Notes: generated by a model not told the origin, from the letters alone. Positions 1-9,167 are shown, numbered from the stretch's first letter. The stretch: DNA of 51,050 nucleotides from Bacteroidota bacterium (GCA_028875125.1 JAPPGC010000019.1:1-51050), one strand, 5' to 3'. A program made the numbers and translations.

Positions 1-374
1 AGCCCTATCAGTCACAAAAACAATCAAAAGTTTCCTCAATGATTGAAACAAGCCCATTCTGAGAATCAGGAGAGGTTTTGCCAATGCAAATTGTGATAGA
101 ATGTAGCAACGCGCAGGAAACAAGGATCAAATTCTGGCACCTGAGCCACTCGGCTATTGCATCCGCCACGTGCGAAGCCGGCGTGCGCTCAAACCGCGAA
201 TGAAACGCCGCACGCCCTGCTCAACGAACTCGTCCTGGATAGTTTCTGTTACCATGACATTCTGCATACCTGCATTTGGGACTGTTCTCAAAGCCATGAG
301 GATAACGTTTCTATGAGCCGGTCCCACGCGCTGCGCGGCAGCTTCTCCTAGATCACTTATTCCCTCGATGCGTA
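1..374. other. No recognised gene at the left edge
   Basis: No protein family is recognisable. On the minus strand a frame stays open from 450 down to a TAG at 154-156, in phase with the broken propeller gene just upstream, but I cannot match its translation to any family and it has no good start. It may be downstream debris of the decayed gene. Confidence 0.3.
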
Positions 375-1610
375 CTACAGCATACCTGCCGCCGCAACAT
401 AGTCCTCTCCGACTTCGACCATACCATTCGCGATCCGGCGGATGATCGTCTTATCTGCGATAAGATTGTCCGTCGTGGTTTATCCCGTCTCTAGGTCTAT
501 ATATGACCACATGCGGGAATGGGTGATTGAAAACCGAGAATCCATAGCCGGCGTCATAACCGGATAATGTCGGCGCAGTGCCCAAGTACGTACCCAGCCC
601 CGTCGCGGCATCTACCTTGAACAAAGGGCCGCGGTCTAACCTGCGATCAAGACCGCGCCCTGCCCATATTGTATACTGCACGTAAAAGTCGCCCGCCGGA
701 TCGGTGAACAAGTAATCAAACCGGCGCTGACCAAGTTCGTAAGGATGCGAGAGACCCAGTTTGCCATCCTTATGCTCTGGAATATAATTGACGTCAATAT
801 CGGCAAACTTCACATGCCACGAGATCTCACCATTATCCCTGTATCCTGTGATGACGGGCGCCCATACCCTATTCAGGGCGACGATGTCGTGGGCCTCACT
901 GCAGGCCAAGTCACCATAGAATGACAAACGGGAAGTGCTCTCTCACTTACTGCCTTGTAACGCTCCGCAAACGTGGCAACGTGCTGACCGTCGTAATCAA
1001 ATTTGTGAAGCACGCCCTCCTTGGCTGGATCAAACCCGTAGAGCCAATAATGCCCGTTCATTGCGCAACCACTGAAGGATAGCACGCCTGGGACAGAATT
1101 CACTTTCGGTGCAAACGTGGACAATCCTAGGCGATCGAACACCGAAGCGGTTCTCCCGAATTGCTCCAGCACGAAAACCGATTTCCCCTGATCGGCAATG
1201 GAAATTTTGTGCGGCTCTTTCCGGAACTCTCCGGGACCTCCTCCCAGCCTGCCAAAAGTCGCGAGCAGGATTCCGCCATAGTCGAAGACGCGTACTTCGC
1301 TGTTGACGCGGTCCAAGACAAGCACGGTTCCGTCACCCGGTACTGCCAGATCACTGACGAAGCCGAACATCTCATGGAATTCTCCATCTTCCACGCCGAT
1401 CGTGATCTTCTCGTGACTTTGCTCGTCAATGAAGGTCAGCCCTGGTACCTCATGCAATATGAATTGCGGATCGGTCACCTCCGGGAGGTTCTCGGGTGTT
1501 GGATGCCATGCTACTATCTCTCCTGACTGCGTGCCATAGGCATAAACCTGAAGCAGATATGAAGGCAATAGACACATCAAGATTAGTTTGCCACAGACTA
1601 GTCGGTTCAT
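375..1610 (-). pseudogene. Broken 6-bladed beta-propeller protein gene
   Basis: This was probably an exported protein of the 6-bladed beta-propeller (NHL/BF2222-like) type common in Bacteroidota; its function is unknown. The likely start is the ATG at 1610, which gives a hydrophobic signal segment (MNRLVCGKLILMCLLPSYLL). The first frame shows blade motifs such as VFDYGGILLATFGRLGGGPGEF. It runs off-frame at a CT repeat (plus-strand ctctctc, 938-944). Downstream the family resumes in another frame with no start of its own (SFYGDLACSEAHDIVALNRV; the only start is a TTG at 927). A further shift near 510 and a TAA near 487 separate the last part (WSYIDLETG, then ADKTIIRRIANGMVEVGEDY), which ends in TAG at 375-377. 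The reading of the last roughly 100 bases is less certain than the first frameshift. A whole homologue of similar type lies at 36914-38092. Confidence 0.65.
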
Positions 1611-2370
1611 GAGTCGGAACTTGGAATTTGCCAGATTCGGGCGCAGAAGCGATAGACCTAACCTCTGCTTCTCACCTTGGTTCAGAATGCGCACGTCAGC
1701 GTCAATTACGAATTGTATCGCCATATGTTTGGAACCGGAGTTTGCTACCGACAGGGTTGAACCCCGTGCAATGAACTATCTCCCAATTGATCTTCACCAT
1801 TTGGTTGCTGAAACGAAAGATAGGCGATAGCAGCCGGTAGGAATTTGGCCCGGTACTGCCTCACATGCAATCCGCCTTTGATCGCTTCACGATGGTACCG
1901 CTGGCACTACGGACTTGGCAGTAGTGTCGAAAAACGTGCTGAGGTGCTTTAGCACGCAGCCGATGCCGACGAAGTATTGTGGACGCAATACTGTGGAGCA
2001 CGTACGCCCCCCAGGCGCTGCAACGCAAACGCAGCGAGTAGCGAATACCTGCCAGATGTGGGTTACCACACCCGTAAACTAGGCGTTCCTTGACTCCCGC
2101 TCCCGGCTTGGGTTTGTGCAGTGGGCTTTTCAGACTCTATCCGCACAACGAATTAACGCACCAAGTCAGAGGTGCTAACCGAGGGGACGCAAGTCATTCA
2201 TCTCGAGTAGAACACGGGACTCTACCGCTCATTGATCATCTTAGCCATCGCGTCAACAAGTCCATCGCCAAATAACCCGTGGAATTTCCCTCGGAAGGAT
2301 ACCTTCAGACCCAGAAACCAATCAGAAATACTACAAGATTCAGTTTCTATGGGAAATTTAGTAAGCCCCT
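1611..2370. other. Long gene-free stretch downstream of exonuclease I
   Basis: About 760 bases hold no reading frame I can assign on either strand; the short open frames lack ribosome sites and family likeness. There is a small inverted repeat near 1935-1956 (CGTGCT ... AGCACG) and a distant inverted repeat (AATTTCCC at 2283-2290 with GGGAAATT at 2351-2358). The latter flanks the 3' side of the exonuclease gene but is not a convincing terminator because the loop is about 60 bases. Confidence 0.4.
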
Positions 2371-3837
2371 CTATGATTCATAGTTTTCTGGCATCAATAC
2401 CTCCCTGACCCGGTCCTGCCACCTCGTTAATTCTTGGATTTGAGCCTCACTTAGATTCCCCACGGGTTCCATACTATCCCTTAGTTCGTAGCTGAACACT
2501 TGGTCTAAGGTTACCTGACGTCGCTCCCTATGCTCCAATTGCCGTGCCCGACAATAATCTTCCCACCGTTTTATTCCAACCTCATCCAAGACGTTTGGGA
2601 AATTTCTTGCGATGTATTTGAAAATCAGCGGCTCAACACGTCGATCATTTGATTGGACCGTACGCCAATCAAAATTTGGCCCCTCCTGCAGAACCTGATA
2701 CATCAGTAGTTCATCCTCACCAGAAAAGAAACCATCGTATATCGCCTCATCTGGATCCAGCGGACGGGAATACCGAAGCCTTTTTTCAGCTGCCTCGAAT
2801 TCGAGAAACTGGTGAAGCGCATGTTGCCGCTCACGGGCAGCATACTCTTGAAGCGTCTCATGGCGCGCTTGTATTTCGGCTTTACTCAATTGCATCTTTG
2901 CCAAAATATCTCCGGTAGACAATCCAGGTGAAAGCAATTCCCGCACGTTTGACCACCCACATACAAAAGGAGATTGATTGCACTTGAACGACCGAATTGA
3001 ACGCCAGGCCTTGCGCCTGTCCTCAGGCGTCCACTGCTCAAATGGTTTCAGCAAAGATCCGGGGTCATTTGATAAATCAAAACCATAGGCACTGTTATCA
3101 TTTCGATAATCCAGAGGAGTCAGCAAGGTCGCACAATGTCGGCTCGTATCAATTTGCCCGACTACATGAAGTACTGGTTCAGTTGTGCGTATGATATCCA
3201 GCACTGTCTTCTTGAAACGTAAGCCCAACGCATACTCCCATAGATCACGAGCCCGCTCACGTACTAGTCTCGCGATGGCTAGCATGTGAGCTACATCTGC
3301 TACCGCATCGTGAGATGATTCCGATGACCGACTATCCAGGTTTGCTTCCGACAGAAATTCTAGTTGAAAGGACGGCTTCCCGCTATTCTTTTTCGGCCAG
3401 CGTTTAAGGGCTTCAGGTCTCAAAAGAAATGCTGCCCGCATTAGCTCCAGTGTGTCCCAATACGTGTTTCCATGTTTCCACGCCCATGCATAAGGATCCC
3501 GCAGATTCCGATAGAACAGCATCCTGGTCATCTCATGATCGAAGCTCATGCCGTTGTATGCCACACTGCACGTACTTCTCTTGCTCAATTCAGCATGGAC
3601 TAATCTGGCAAACTCACTTTCCTGTAATCCCTCTCTGTGAGCTTGCATCGGCATTATCCCATGAACACTGACCGCACCCGGTCCAATAGGACAATCCAGC
3701 CCCGGCTTACACTTTAACTGAACTGGAGGCGCAAGCTCAACTAGTTCTTCATCCGTTCTCACCCCGCCAAACTGTACGATGCGATCTCGGCGCACATCCT
3801 TCCCCCAAGTTTCATAGTCATACCAGAAAAACTCCAT
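2371..3837 (-). CDS. sbcB: Exodeoxyribonuclease I (3'-5' ssDNA exonuclease)
   Basis: The product degrades single-stranded DNA from the 3' end and acts in recombination and mismatch repair. The N-terminal DEDD nuclease domain is plain: FFWYDYETWG at the start gives the Asp/Glu pair, NGMSFDHEMTR the second Asp, and SSHDAVADVAHML the last Asp with its His. DPYAWAWKHGNTYWD matches the E. coli enzyme closely. The C-terminal half carries the ExoI SH3-like/helical part, and the length (about 488 aa) is normal. I chose the ATG at 3837 because the nuclease fold begins there. An upstream in-frame ATG at 3921 overlaps the dsbD stop as ATGA and would add 28 residues, so coupling from that start is possible. 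ExoI is best known from gammaproteobacteria, so transfer is possible; no composition break was measured. Confidence 0.9.
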   Translation of the reverse strand: MEFFWYDYETWGKDVRRDRIVQFGGVRTDEELVELAPPVQLKCKPGLDCPIGPGAVSVHGIMPMQAHREGLQESEFARLVHAELSKRSTCSVAYNGMSFDHEMTRMLFYRNLRDPYAWAWKHGNTYWDTLELMRAAFLLRPEALKRWPKKNSGKPSFQLEFLSEANLDSRSSESSHDAVADVAHMLAIARLVRERARDLWEYALGLRFKKTVLDIIRTTEPVLHVVGQIDTSRHCATLLTPLDYRNDNSAYGFDLSNDPGSLLKPFEQWTPEDRRKAWRSIRSFKCNQSPFVCGWSNVRELLSPGLSTGDILAKMQLSKAEIQARHETLQEYAARERQHALHQFLEFEAAEKRLRYSRPLDPDEAIYDGFFSGEDELLMYQVLQEGPNFDWRTVQSNDRRVEPLIFKYIARNFPNVLDEVGIKRWEDYCRARQLEHRERRQVTLDQVFSYELRDSMEPVGNLSEAQIQELTRWQDRVREVLMPENYES

Positions 3838-3917
3838 TTTATTAAATAACTGGTGTGCAATAATCGGCAGGATAATATGCCCTTTACTCTGATTCTTAAA
3901 TACTTGTCGCTCACAGT

Positions 3918-5846
3918 TCAATCCGAATATTCTGTCAATCCTTGACGCAGGAAGGCTTCAAACCTTTCGGCCGATACGACTCCACTCAACCGCATTAGTG
4001 GCTGCTCCGGCCTCCGTCCGTCTACGATCGCGTACGTGGGAAGTGCGCGAGTACCGGTAAGATTCTCCTGGAATGTTTGAAACTCTCGCCCCCCTCGACC
4101 ATCTGTGTAGAGCCGGCTCAATACGAAATCACTCGCCAACAGCTTACTTACCTCTCCACGCTCAAACACATTTACTTCCATCTCCCTACAGTTCGTGCAG
4201 GTGTAGCCTGAAAAGTCAATAAATAGCGGTTGATCACGTAAGGTTGCTTCCGAAAATGCACTGGGCAGGTCATCTGTAATCCACTCTTGCCGAACCCCAC
4301 TTTCAAATGAACCTAATACAAACTCGTCCTGCCCGCGCGGCGGCAAATATGCATCCAGCCGCCCTAGTCGCCCACCAAACAGACCAGGTAACATATAGAC
4401 TGCCAGCCCCAAAAACAGAACCCCGAATAACAGTCGCCATGCACCAATACGTGCACTCGCGCTGTCGGGCGACAACCGCAAATGTCCAATCAGGTAGAGC
4501 CCTGCCAATGCAGCCAGTACTACCCAGAATGCTATAGCAAGCGACCTGTCAATCAAGTCAAGGCCCCAAACTAGATCGGCATTGGAGAAAAACTTGATTG
4601 CAGCTGCAATTTCAATAAATCCGAAAATAATCGCAACCTCTCGCATCCAGCCCCCACTGCCTGGGAGTGCCTTCAAAGCTCTGGGGAAACATGCGAATGC
4701 CACGAATGGAAGTGCGAATGTTATACTGAATGTGCCCATCCCCAGCACTCCGTAAAACCAACTCCCCGAGGCAATACTTGGAAGTAATAGACCTACAAAC
4801 GGTACGGTGCATGTGAATGAAACGAGCGTGAGTGCCAGCCCCATGAAGAATACACCAACATAGTCCTGACGCTCCCTCCCTTTGCGATCAAACCAGTTCA
4901 CCAGCTTAGACGGCAGCTTAATGCTGAACAAACCCAATAGCGACAATCCGAAAAGCAAAAAAGCCGTCGCTATGGTGAGATTAACCCAGGGATTTGCAGC
5001 CACGATTTGAGTACCTGCACTGCCTACAAGTATCGACAGAGCAACGCCTAGGCCCGTGAAGGTGACCACAATAGCGACGCCATATAGTAAGGCCATGCGT
5101 AACGGCGTGCCCTGAGCATGATGTGTGAAATATGAGACCGTGAGCGGAATCATGGGATAGACACACGGCATCAGCAGCGCTCCAAAACCTGCCCCGATAG
5201 CCAAAAGCAAAAAACCGAACAACCCAGAAGAGTCGCTTGACTCCATGTCGGAAGCAGGTAGGTCCTCCACGCTGAGTAATTCAATTGAACCAGTCAATTC
5301 TATCGGAGCACCCGTCGCAATGGGTGCGCTCCTCAACGGGGCTGATGATTCGGCAAAAACTGCCGAAAACTCGTGTGAGTCCGGGGGGAGACAGATCCGA
5401 TTGTTGCAGATCATGAACTCGATGCTGCCATGGATTTCTCCCCCAGAAAAACCTGGACCTACCGCGTAGTCTGCCCATACAAGCGCCCGTCCCACGAAAT
5501 AAGTAACAACCTTGTCGAAAAACGGATCAAACCCGGACTGCACTTCAAACTGATTCAATGAATCCAATTCGGTCAGACCAATAGGAAAGGATTCGAATTG
5601 CACGTTCAGTGCTCGGCTAGGCGGGGGAGAGTCCAGCGCATACATTCGCCAAGCTCCTCCTTCTGGTTCATTCGGAGGCAGGTTGCCTTCGAAAACTACT
5701 CGTGCAAGCTCACCGTGATATTCCGCCTTGGTCAGCCACGATACAGTAGACTGAGCCACCAGATCACTGATGGTTACCAGTGACCACAAAAGCAGGATCA
5801 AGAACGAGGCGGCCTGTCTAGGATAGGCTACCAGTCGGAACCACAT
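3918..5846 (-). CDS. dsbD: Thiol:disulfide interchange protein DsbD
   Basis: DsbD moves reducing power from cytoplasmic thioredoxin across the inner membrane to periplasmic thiol proteins. Three parts are visible, numbered from the ATG at 5846. First is a signal segment and an alpha domain with the redox pair in CNNRIC (about 147 and 152). Second is an eight-helix membrane domain opening with LMPCVYPMIPLT (Cys about 228), with the partner Cys in SFTCTVPFVG. Third is a C-terminal thioredoxin-like domain with CTNC (about 550-553), a variant of the usual CxxC and common in Bacteroidota. The ATG at 5846 puts the signal peptide directly at the N-terminus and overlaps the end of rplI by 29 bases. 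Two further in-frame ATGs lie upstream (5864, 5924). The gene probably shares the ribosomal-protein transcript. Confidence 0.92.
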   Translation of the reverse strand: MWFRLVAYPRQAASFLILLLWSLVTISDLVAQSTVSWLTKAEYHGELARVVFEGNLPPNEPEGGAWRMYALDSPPPSRALNVQFESFPIGLTELDSLNQFEVQSGFDPFFDKVVTYFVGRALVWADYAVGPGFSGGEIHGSIEFMICNNRICLPPDSHEFSAVFAESSAPLRSAPIATGAPIELTGSIELLSVEDLPASDMESSDSSGLFGFLLLAIGAGFGALLMPCVYPMIPLTVSYFTHHAQGTPLRMALLYGVAIVVTFTGLGVALSILVGSAGTQIVAANPWVNLTIATAFLLFGLSLLGLFSIKLPSKLVNWFDRKGRERQDYVGVFFMGLALTLVSFTCTVPFVGLLLPSIASGSWFYGVLGMGTFSITFALPFVAFACFPRALKALPGSGGWMREVAIIFGFIEIAAAIKFFSNADLVWGLDLIDRSLAIAFWVVLAALAGLYLIGHLRLSPDSASARIGAWRLLFGVLFLGLAVYMLPGLFGGRLGRLDAYLPPRGQDEFVLGSFESGVRQEWITDDLPSAFSEATLRDQPLFIDFSGYTCTNCREMEVNVFERGEVSKLLASDFVLSRLYTDGRGGREFQTFQENLTGTRALPTYAIVDGRRPEQPLMRLSGVVSAERFEAFLRQGLTEYSD

Positions 5847-6273
5847 GCACACTGAGTTCTGCATGTATTTCCGTATGTAACTTGACCGTCGCTTTATATT
5901 CACCAAGGACCTTGATGTCCTCATTTAGGGTAATGGTACGGCGATCAATATTGAAGCCTTGCAGGGCCAATCCGAGGGCAACCTGCTGGGGCGTGATTGT
6001 ACCAAAAATTCGGTTCTCCGCACCCACCTTCGCTTCGACTTTGACTACCACATTCTCCAATTGATTCCGAATCTCTTCCGCATTATTGCGCTCCTGGGCG
6101 CGGCGCCTAGCCTGCTGACGCATTTGATCCTCCAGCGCTCTGACGACACCGGGAGTAGCCATTTGTGCCAGCCCCTGAGGAATGAGCCAGTTGCGCCCAT
6201 ACCCGTTCTTTACACTCACGACATCTCCCTCACTGCCAAGGTTCTTGACGTCGTTCAAGAGTATTACCTTCAT
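5818..6273 (-). CDS. rplI: 50S ribosomal protein bL9
   Basis: L9 binds domain V of 23S rRNA at the base of the L1 stalk and helps hold reading frame. The start MKVILLNDVKNLGSEGDVV and the following VKNGYGRNWLIPQGLA are the hallmark N-terminal domain. A charged helical connector (residues about 45-75) leads to the C-terminal domain (NRIFGTITPQQVA). The length of about 151 aa is usual. I chose the ATG at 6273 rather than 6282 because the family starts MKVILL. It follows the fused S6-S18 gene by 34 bases, matching the common order rpsF-rpsR-rplI. Confidence 0.97.
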   Translation of the reverse strand: MKVILLNDVKNLGSEGDVVSVKNGYGRNWLIPQGLAQMATPGVVRALEDQMRQQARRRAQERNNAEEIRNQLENVVVKVEAKVGAENRIFGTITPQQVALGLALQGFNIDRRTITLNEDIKVLGEYKATVKLHTEIHAELSVHVVPTGSLS

Positions 6274-6307
6274 TGAATACAATCTTTAAGGTCGTTACAA
6301 ATTGTGC

Positions 6308-6877
6308 CTAGCGCACCGAATCAGCGACGTAAGGCATCAAAGCGAGATGCCGTGCACGCTTAATCGCCCGAGCAATCGCACGCTGTTTTTTTGCAGGAAC
6401 ATCCAGAACTCGCCTGGGAAGCATCTTACCTTGCTCGTTGACAAAGCGTCTCAGGTAGTCAGTGTCCTTGTAATCGATATACTTCCGAGGCGATCCAGCC
6501 GTAGTTGTCTCGGCGTTCACTTGATTCTCAGCTACACCCTGCCCGCCTGCCGTGCGCGTATGGAAATGGGCCACCATGCTCTTGTCCATCGCCAAAATTA
6601 ATGAGCGCAGAACATTGTCGTCAATAGTGAGTGCGCGTTCAATTCGCGGAATCAACGTATCAGGACCTTCAAAATAGAGGTTCACGTAGTAACCATTCTT
6701 TTTCTTGTCCACGGGGTACGCAAGCTTTCGCGCTCCCCACTCCTCAACCTCGCTGATTGAGCCCCCGGCGCTTTCGATGATCTCGTTCACCCGAACAACA
6801 ACCTCGGCGGTCTGTTCGCTCGTGAGCACCGAAGTTAGGATGTACGTCAGTTCGTACATCTTCCGATTCATTGTCAT
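6308..6877 (-). CDS. rpsF-rpsR: Fused 30S ribosomal proteins bS6 and bS18
   Basis: One uninterrupted frame encodes two ribosomal proteins that normally are separate and form a heterodimer on the 30S platform. Residues 1-105 are bS6 ([49 protein letters not shown]). Residues about 106-131 are a Gly/Ala/Thr-rich linker. Residues about 132-189 are the bS18 core ([38 protein letters not shown]). The bS18 part lacks the Cys-rich zinc-binding start seen in some species. No stop lies between the parts, and no ATG begins bS18. The only plausible internal start is the GTG for Val120 (6518-6520), without a clear ribosome site. The ATG at 6877 has AGGG six bases upstream. The usual separate rpsR is absent from its expected place before rplI. 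Whether the protein is later cleaved cannot be seen. Confidence 0.93.
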   Translation of the reverse strand: MTMNRKMYELTYILTSVLTSEQTAEVVVRVNEIIESAGGSISEVEEWGARKLAYPVDKKKNGYYVNLYFEGPDTLIPRIERALTIDDNVLRSLILAMDKSMVAHFHTRTAGGQGVAENQVNAETTTAGSPRKYIDYKDTDYLRRFVNEQGKMLPRRVLDVPAKKQRAIARAIKRARHLALMPYVADSVR

Positions 6878-6916
6878 ACTTATCCCTACGGAATGACTTA
6901 GTTATTGATTGGTCAT

Positions 6917-6942
6917 GCCCCTGTGTCTCACAGGAGCAGGGC
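6917..6942 (-). promoter_or_regulatory. Bulged hairpin in the S6-S18 mRNA leader
   Basis: About 40 bases before the S6-S18 start, the transcript would form CCTGTG-AGA-CACAGG (6920-6934), extended below a roughly five-base bulge by GCC/GGC. Leaders of rpsF in many bacteria carry a bulged stem bound by the S6:S18 complex for autoregulation. The position fits that role, but I cannot confirm the family's conserved bulge sequence here. Confidence 0.35.
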
Positions 6943-6980
6943 AAGAAGGGTTTCTATGCCTGATTGATGAGAGGGTTCCG

Positions 6981-8057
6981 TTAGGCATTCGCCATACGAC
7001 CCACATGATCTGTCGCCCGCAAAGCCTCAACCAGCTCATGGAGCTCGCCTTCAATCACTTTGCGCAGCGGATGATTCTTCTGATTCCCCTCCAGACGGTG
7101 ATCCGTCACACGATCCTGCGGGAAATTGTAAGTCCGAATCTTAACGGATCGATCTCCTGATCCAACTGCTTTTCTGCGGACGGCATCACGCTCCGCGTTA
7201 ACCTCGTTTAGCTTCTGCTCGTATAGACGTGAACGAAGAACACGCGTTGCCTTGTCCTTGTTCTTATGTTGACTCTTCTCGTCCTGACAGGTAACCACCA
7301 ATCCGGTTGGTATGTGTGTAATTCGAACCGCAGAATCTGTCGTGTTCACACTTTGCCCACCTGGACCACTGGAACGATAAACATCAATCTTCAGGTGATT
7401 AGGTTCAATCTTGACTTCGACATCCGTTGCTTCCGGCAATACAGCTACACTCGCCGCCGACGTGTGTACTCTCCCGCTGGACTCTGTTTGGGGCACCCTC
7501 TGAACGCGGTGAACCCCATTTTCATATTTGAGATTGCCGAAAACATTTTTCCCACTCACACCGAACACGACCTCTTTGAATCCACCCAGAACACCTCCGG
7601 ACCTGTTCATAATTGAGATATTCCATCCCTTGCTGGCCGCATAGCGCTCATATAGCCTGAACAGATCGGCTGCAAAAAGGGCAGCCTCGTCGCCGCCCGT
7701 ACCCGCGCGAATTTCCACAATAGCGTCCCGGGCATCTGTCGGATCCTTTGGGATGAGGGCCCGATGCAAGGCCGCCTCCATTTTCGGGAGCCGGGATGTC
7801 AGCACATCCAATTCCTCACGCGCCAGTGCCACCAACTCCGCGTCCTTCTCCGAGTCGATCAGTTTTTGCATCTCCTCCACCTCCGAGAGAGTGGTCTCGT
7901 ACTTCTGGATTGCCTCCACTACTTCAGATAACTCCCTGTGCTCAGGCCCCAGAGTAGCCATCTGTTTGGGATCTGCTGCCGTTTTGGGGTCTGCAATAAG
8001 GTCAGTGAGCAACCGGAAGCGCTCTTTTATCTCTTTTCGCTTTTCAATATCAATCAT
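6981..8057 (-). CDS. prfA: Peptide chain release factor 1
   Basis: RF1 ends translation at UAA and UAG. The peptidyl-tRNA hydrolysis loop is GPGGQ (GGQ at residues 233-235). The codon-recognition tripeptide is PQT (189-191) within RVQRVPQTESSGRVHTS, the PxT form of RF1 rather than the SPF of RF2. Other family marks are RAGTGGDEAALFAADLFRLY and HIPTGLVVTCQDEKSQHKNK. The length of 358 aa is normal, and there is no frameshift site of the RF2 kind. It lies between the DAHP-synthase-like gene and the S6-S18 gene on the same strand, with about 100 bases before the latter. Confidence 0.97.
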   Translation of the reverse strand: MIDIEKRKEIKERFRLLTDLIADPKTAADPKQMATLGPEHRELSEVVEAIQKYETTLSEVEEMQKLIDSEKDAELVALAREELDVLTSRLPKMEAALHRALIPKDPTDARDAIVEIRAGTGGDEAALFAADLFRLYERYAASKGWNISIMNRSGGVLGGFKEVVFGVSGKNVFGNLKYENGVHRVQRVPQTESSGRVHTSAASVAVLPEATDVEVKIEPNHLKIDVYRSSGPGGQSVNTTDSAVRITHIPTGLVVTCQDEKSQHKNKDKATRVLRSRLYEQKLNEVNAERDAVRRKAVGSGDRSVKIRTYNFPQDRVTDHRLEGNQKNHPLRKVIEGELHELVEALRATDHVGRMANA

Positions 8058-8123
8058 CCATCTATTGGGCTGGTGATTTACCCACGAAACCCACGCACTA
8101 CGGAGTGTGGCGCAAAAAGACTA

Positions 8124-9167
8124 TTAATGAGGCCCGTTGGTGGCCCCGCCCACCCTTATACTGCGCCCAACCGCTTTGGCAACATCCCGAATCTGGACGA
8201 TCAATTCTGCGAACTGATCAAAATTAAGCGCACTCAACCCGGCTCCAGATACGTTAGCCGGATCATGATGTACATCAACCATGATCCCATCGGCACCCGC
8301 TGCAACCGCTGCACGAGCCAAGGGGATGATGTAATTCCGCATGCCTGTACTCCTGCACGGATCCACAAAAACAGGCAGATGGCTCTTGGCTTTAACAACG
8401 GATACCGCTGATAAATCCAGTGAATAGCGTGTTGCTGTCTCAAATGTACGAATACCTCGCTCGCACAAAATGATCTGCGTATTTCCACATCTCATAACAT
8501 ACTCCGCAGACATTAGCCATTCCTCTATAGTGGCAGACAGACCGCGCTCGAGAAGGAGCGGTTTATTTGACGTTCCAAGCGCACGCAGCAACTCAAAATT
8601 CTGCATATTTCGCGCTCCCACCTGCAGTATATCCGCATATTCCGACATCATATCCAACCGGGCAACATCCGTAACTTCAATAGCAACCTTCAAATCCCCC
8701 TTGTCGGCCGCCTGACGGATTAATTCAAGTCTACCCTCTTCTACTCCATAAAACTCATAAAAAGAAGTTCGCGGTTTAAGAATATTTCCTCGGAAGAGTG
8801 ATGCTCCGTGGGAAGCAACATGGGCTGTCGTCGCTTTTATCTGTTCTTCGCTTTCTACACTGCAAGGTCCAGCCATTACGGTGATTGAGCGTGCTCCGAT
8901 ACGCAACCCTCCTACATCAACGACCGTCGACGCATTACGCCCTGCGCGACTGGCTAGCTTATAGGCTTCAGTCACACGCTTCACATCTGCAACACCTTTA
9001 AGCCCCCGAATAATGCGATGATCAAATCCCGGCTTGACTCCAATGGCCCCCAGAACGGTCTGGTTAACTCCACTGGAACGGTGAATGTTAAATCCAAACG
9101 CGCTCAAATTAGCAATGACAGCCTCGATCTCCTCTTGCGAGGCATCGCGTTTCATAATGACAACCAT
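8124..9167 (-). CDS. DAHP synthase-like protein with altered active site
   Basis: By fold this is a class I 3-deoxy-7-phosphoheptulonate synthase with an N-terminal ferredoxin-like regulatory domain (residues 1-70), like the Thermotoga enzyme. That family condenses PEP and erythrose-4-phosphate at the head of the shikimate pathway. Conserved marks are MAGPCSVE (Cys102), KPRTS (131-135), QVGARNMQNF and LCERGIRTFE. The alignment to my recollection of the Thermotoga protein is gap-free at the active site. Metal ligand His272 is Arg (VDPCRSTG), Glu298 is Asp (VDVHHDP), Asp309 is Ala, and the Lys of LLKRG is Glu207 (LLERG). It may be inactive, metal-independent or changed in substrate. The ATG at 9167 is preceded by GGTGAG; longer starts would run into lptB. 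It lies directly downstream of lptB. Confidence 0.8.
   Translation of the reverse strand: MVVIMKRDASQEEIEAVIANLSAFGFNIHRSSGVNQTVLGAIGVKPGFDHRIIRGLKGVADVKRVTEAYKLASRAGRNASTVVDVGGLRIGARSITVMAGPCSVESEEQIKATTAHVASHGASLFRGNILKPRTSFYEFYGVEEGRLELIRQAADKGDLKVAIEVTDVARLDMMSEYADILQVGARNMQNFELLRALGTSNKPLLLERGLSATIEEWLMSAEYVMRCGNTQIILCERGIRTFETATRYSLDLSAVSVVKAKSHLPVFVDPCRSTGMRNYIIPLARAAVAAGADGIMVDVHHDPANVSGAGLSALNFDQFAELIVQIRDVAKAVGRSIRVGGATNGPH

Noticed and set aside
1109..1526. Open frames on the plus strand opposite the beta-propeller remnant
   Set aside because: They are antisense shadows of the propeller coding frame with no family likeness.
6518..6520. Separate bS18 started at an internal GTG
   Set aside because: Even if used, the upstream S6 frame has no stop and would still include S18. 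No ribosome site is clear. It is kept as a caveat, not a separate gene.
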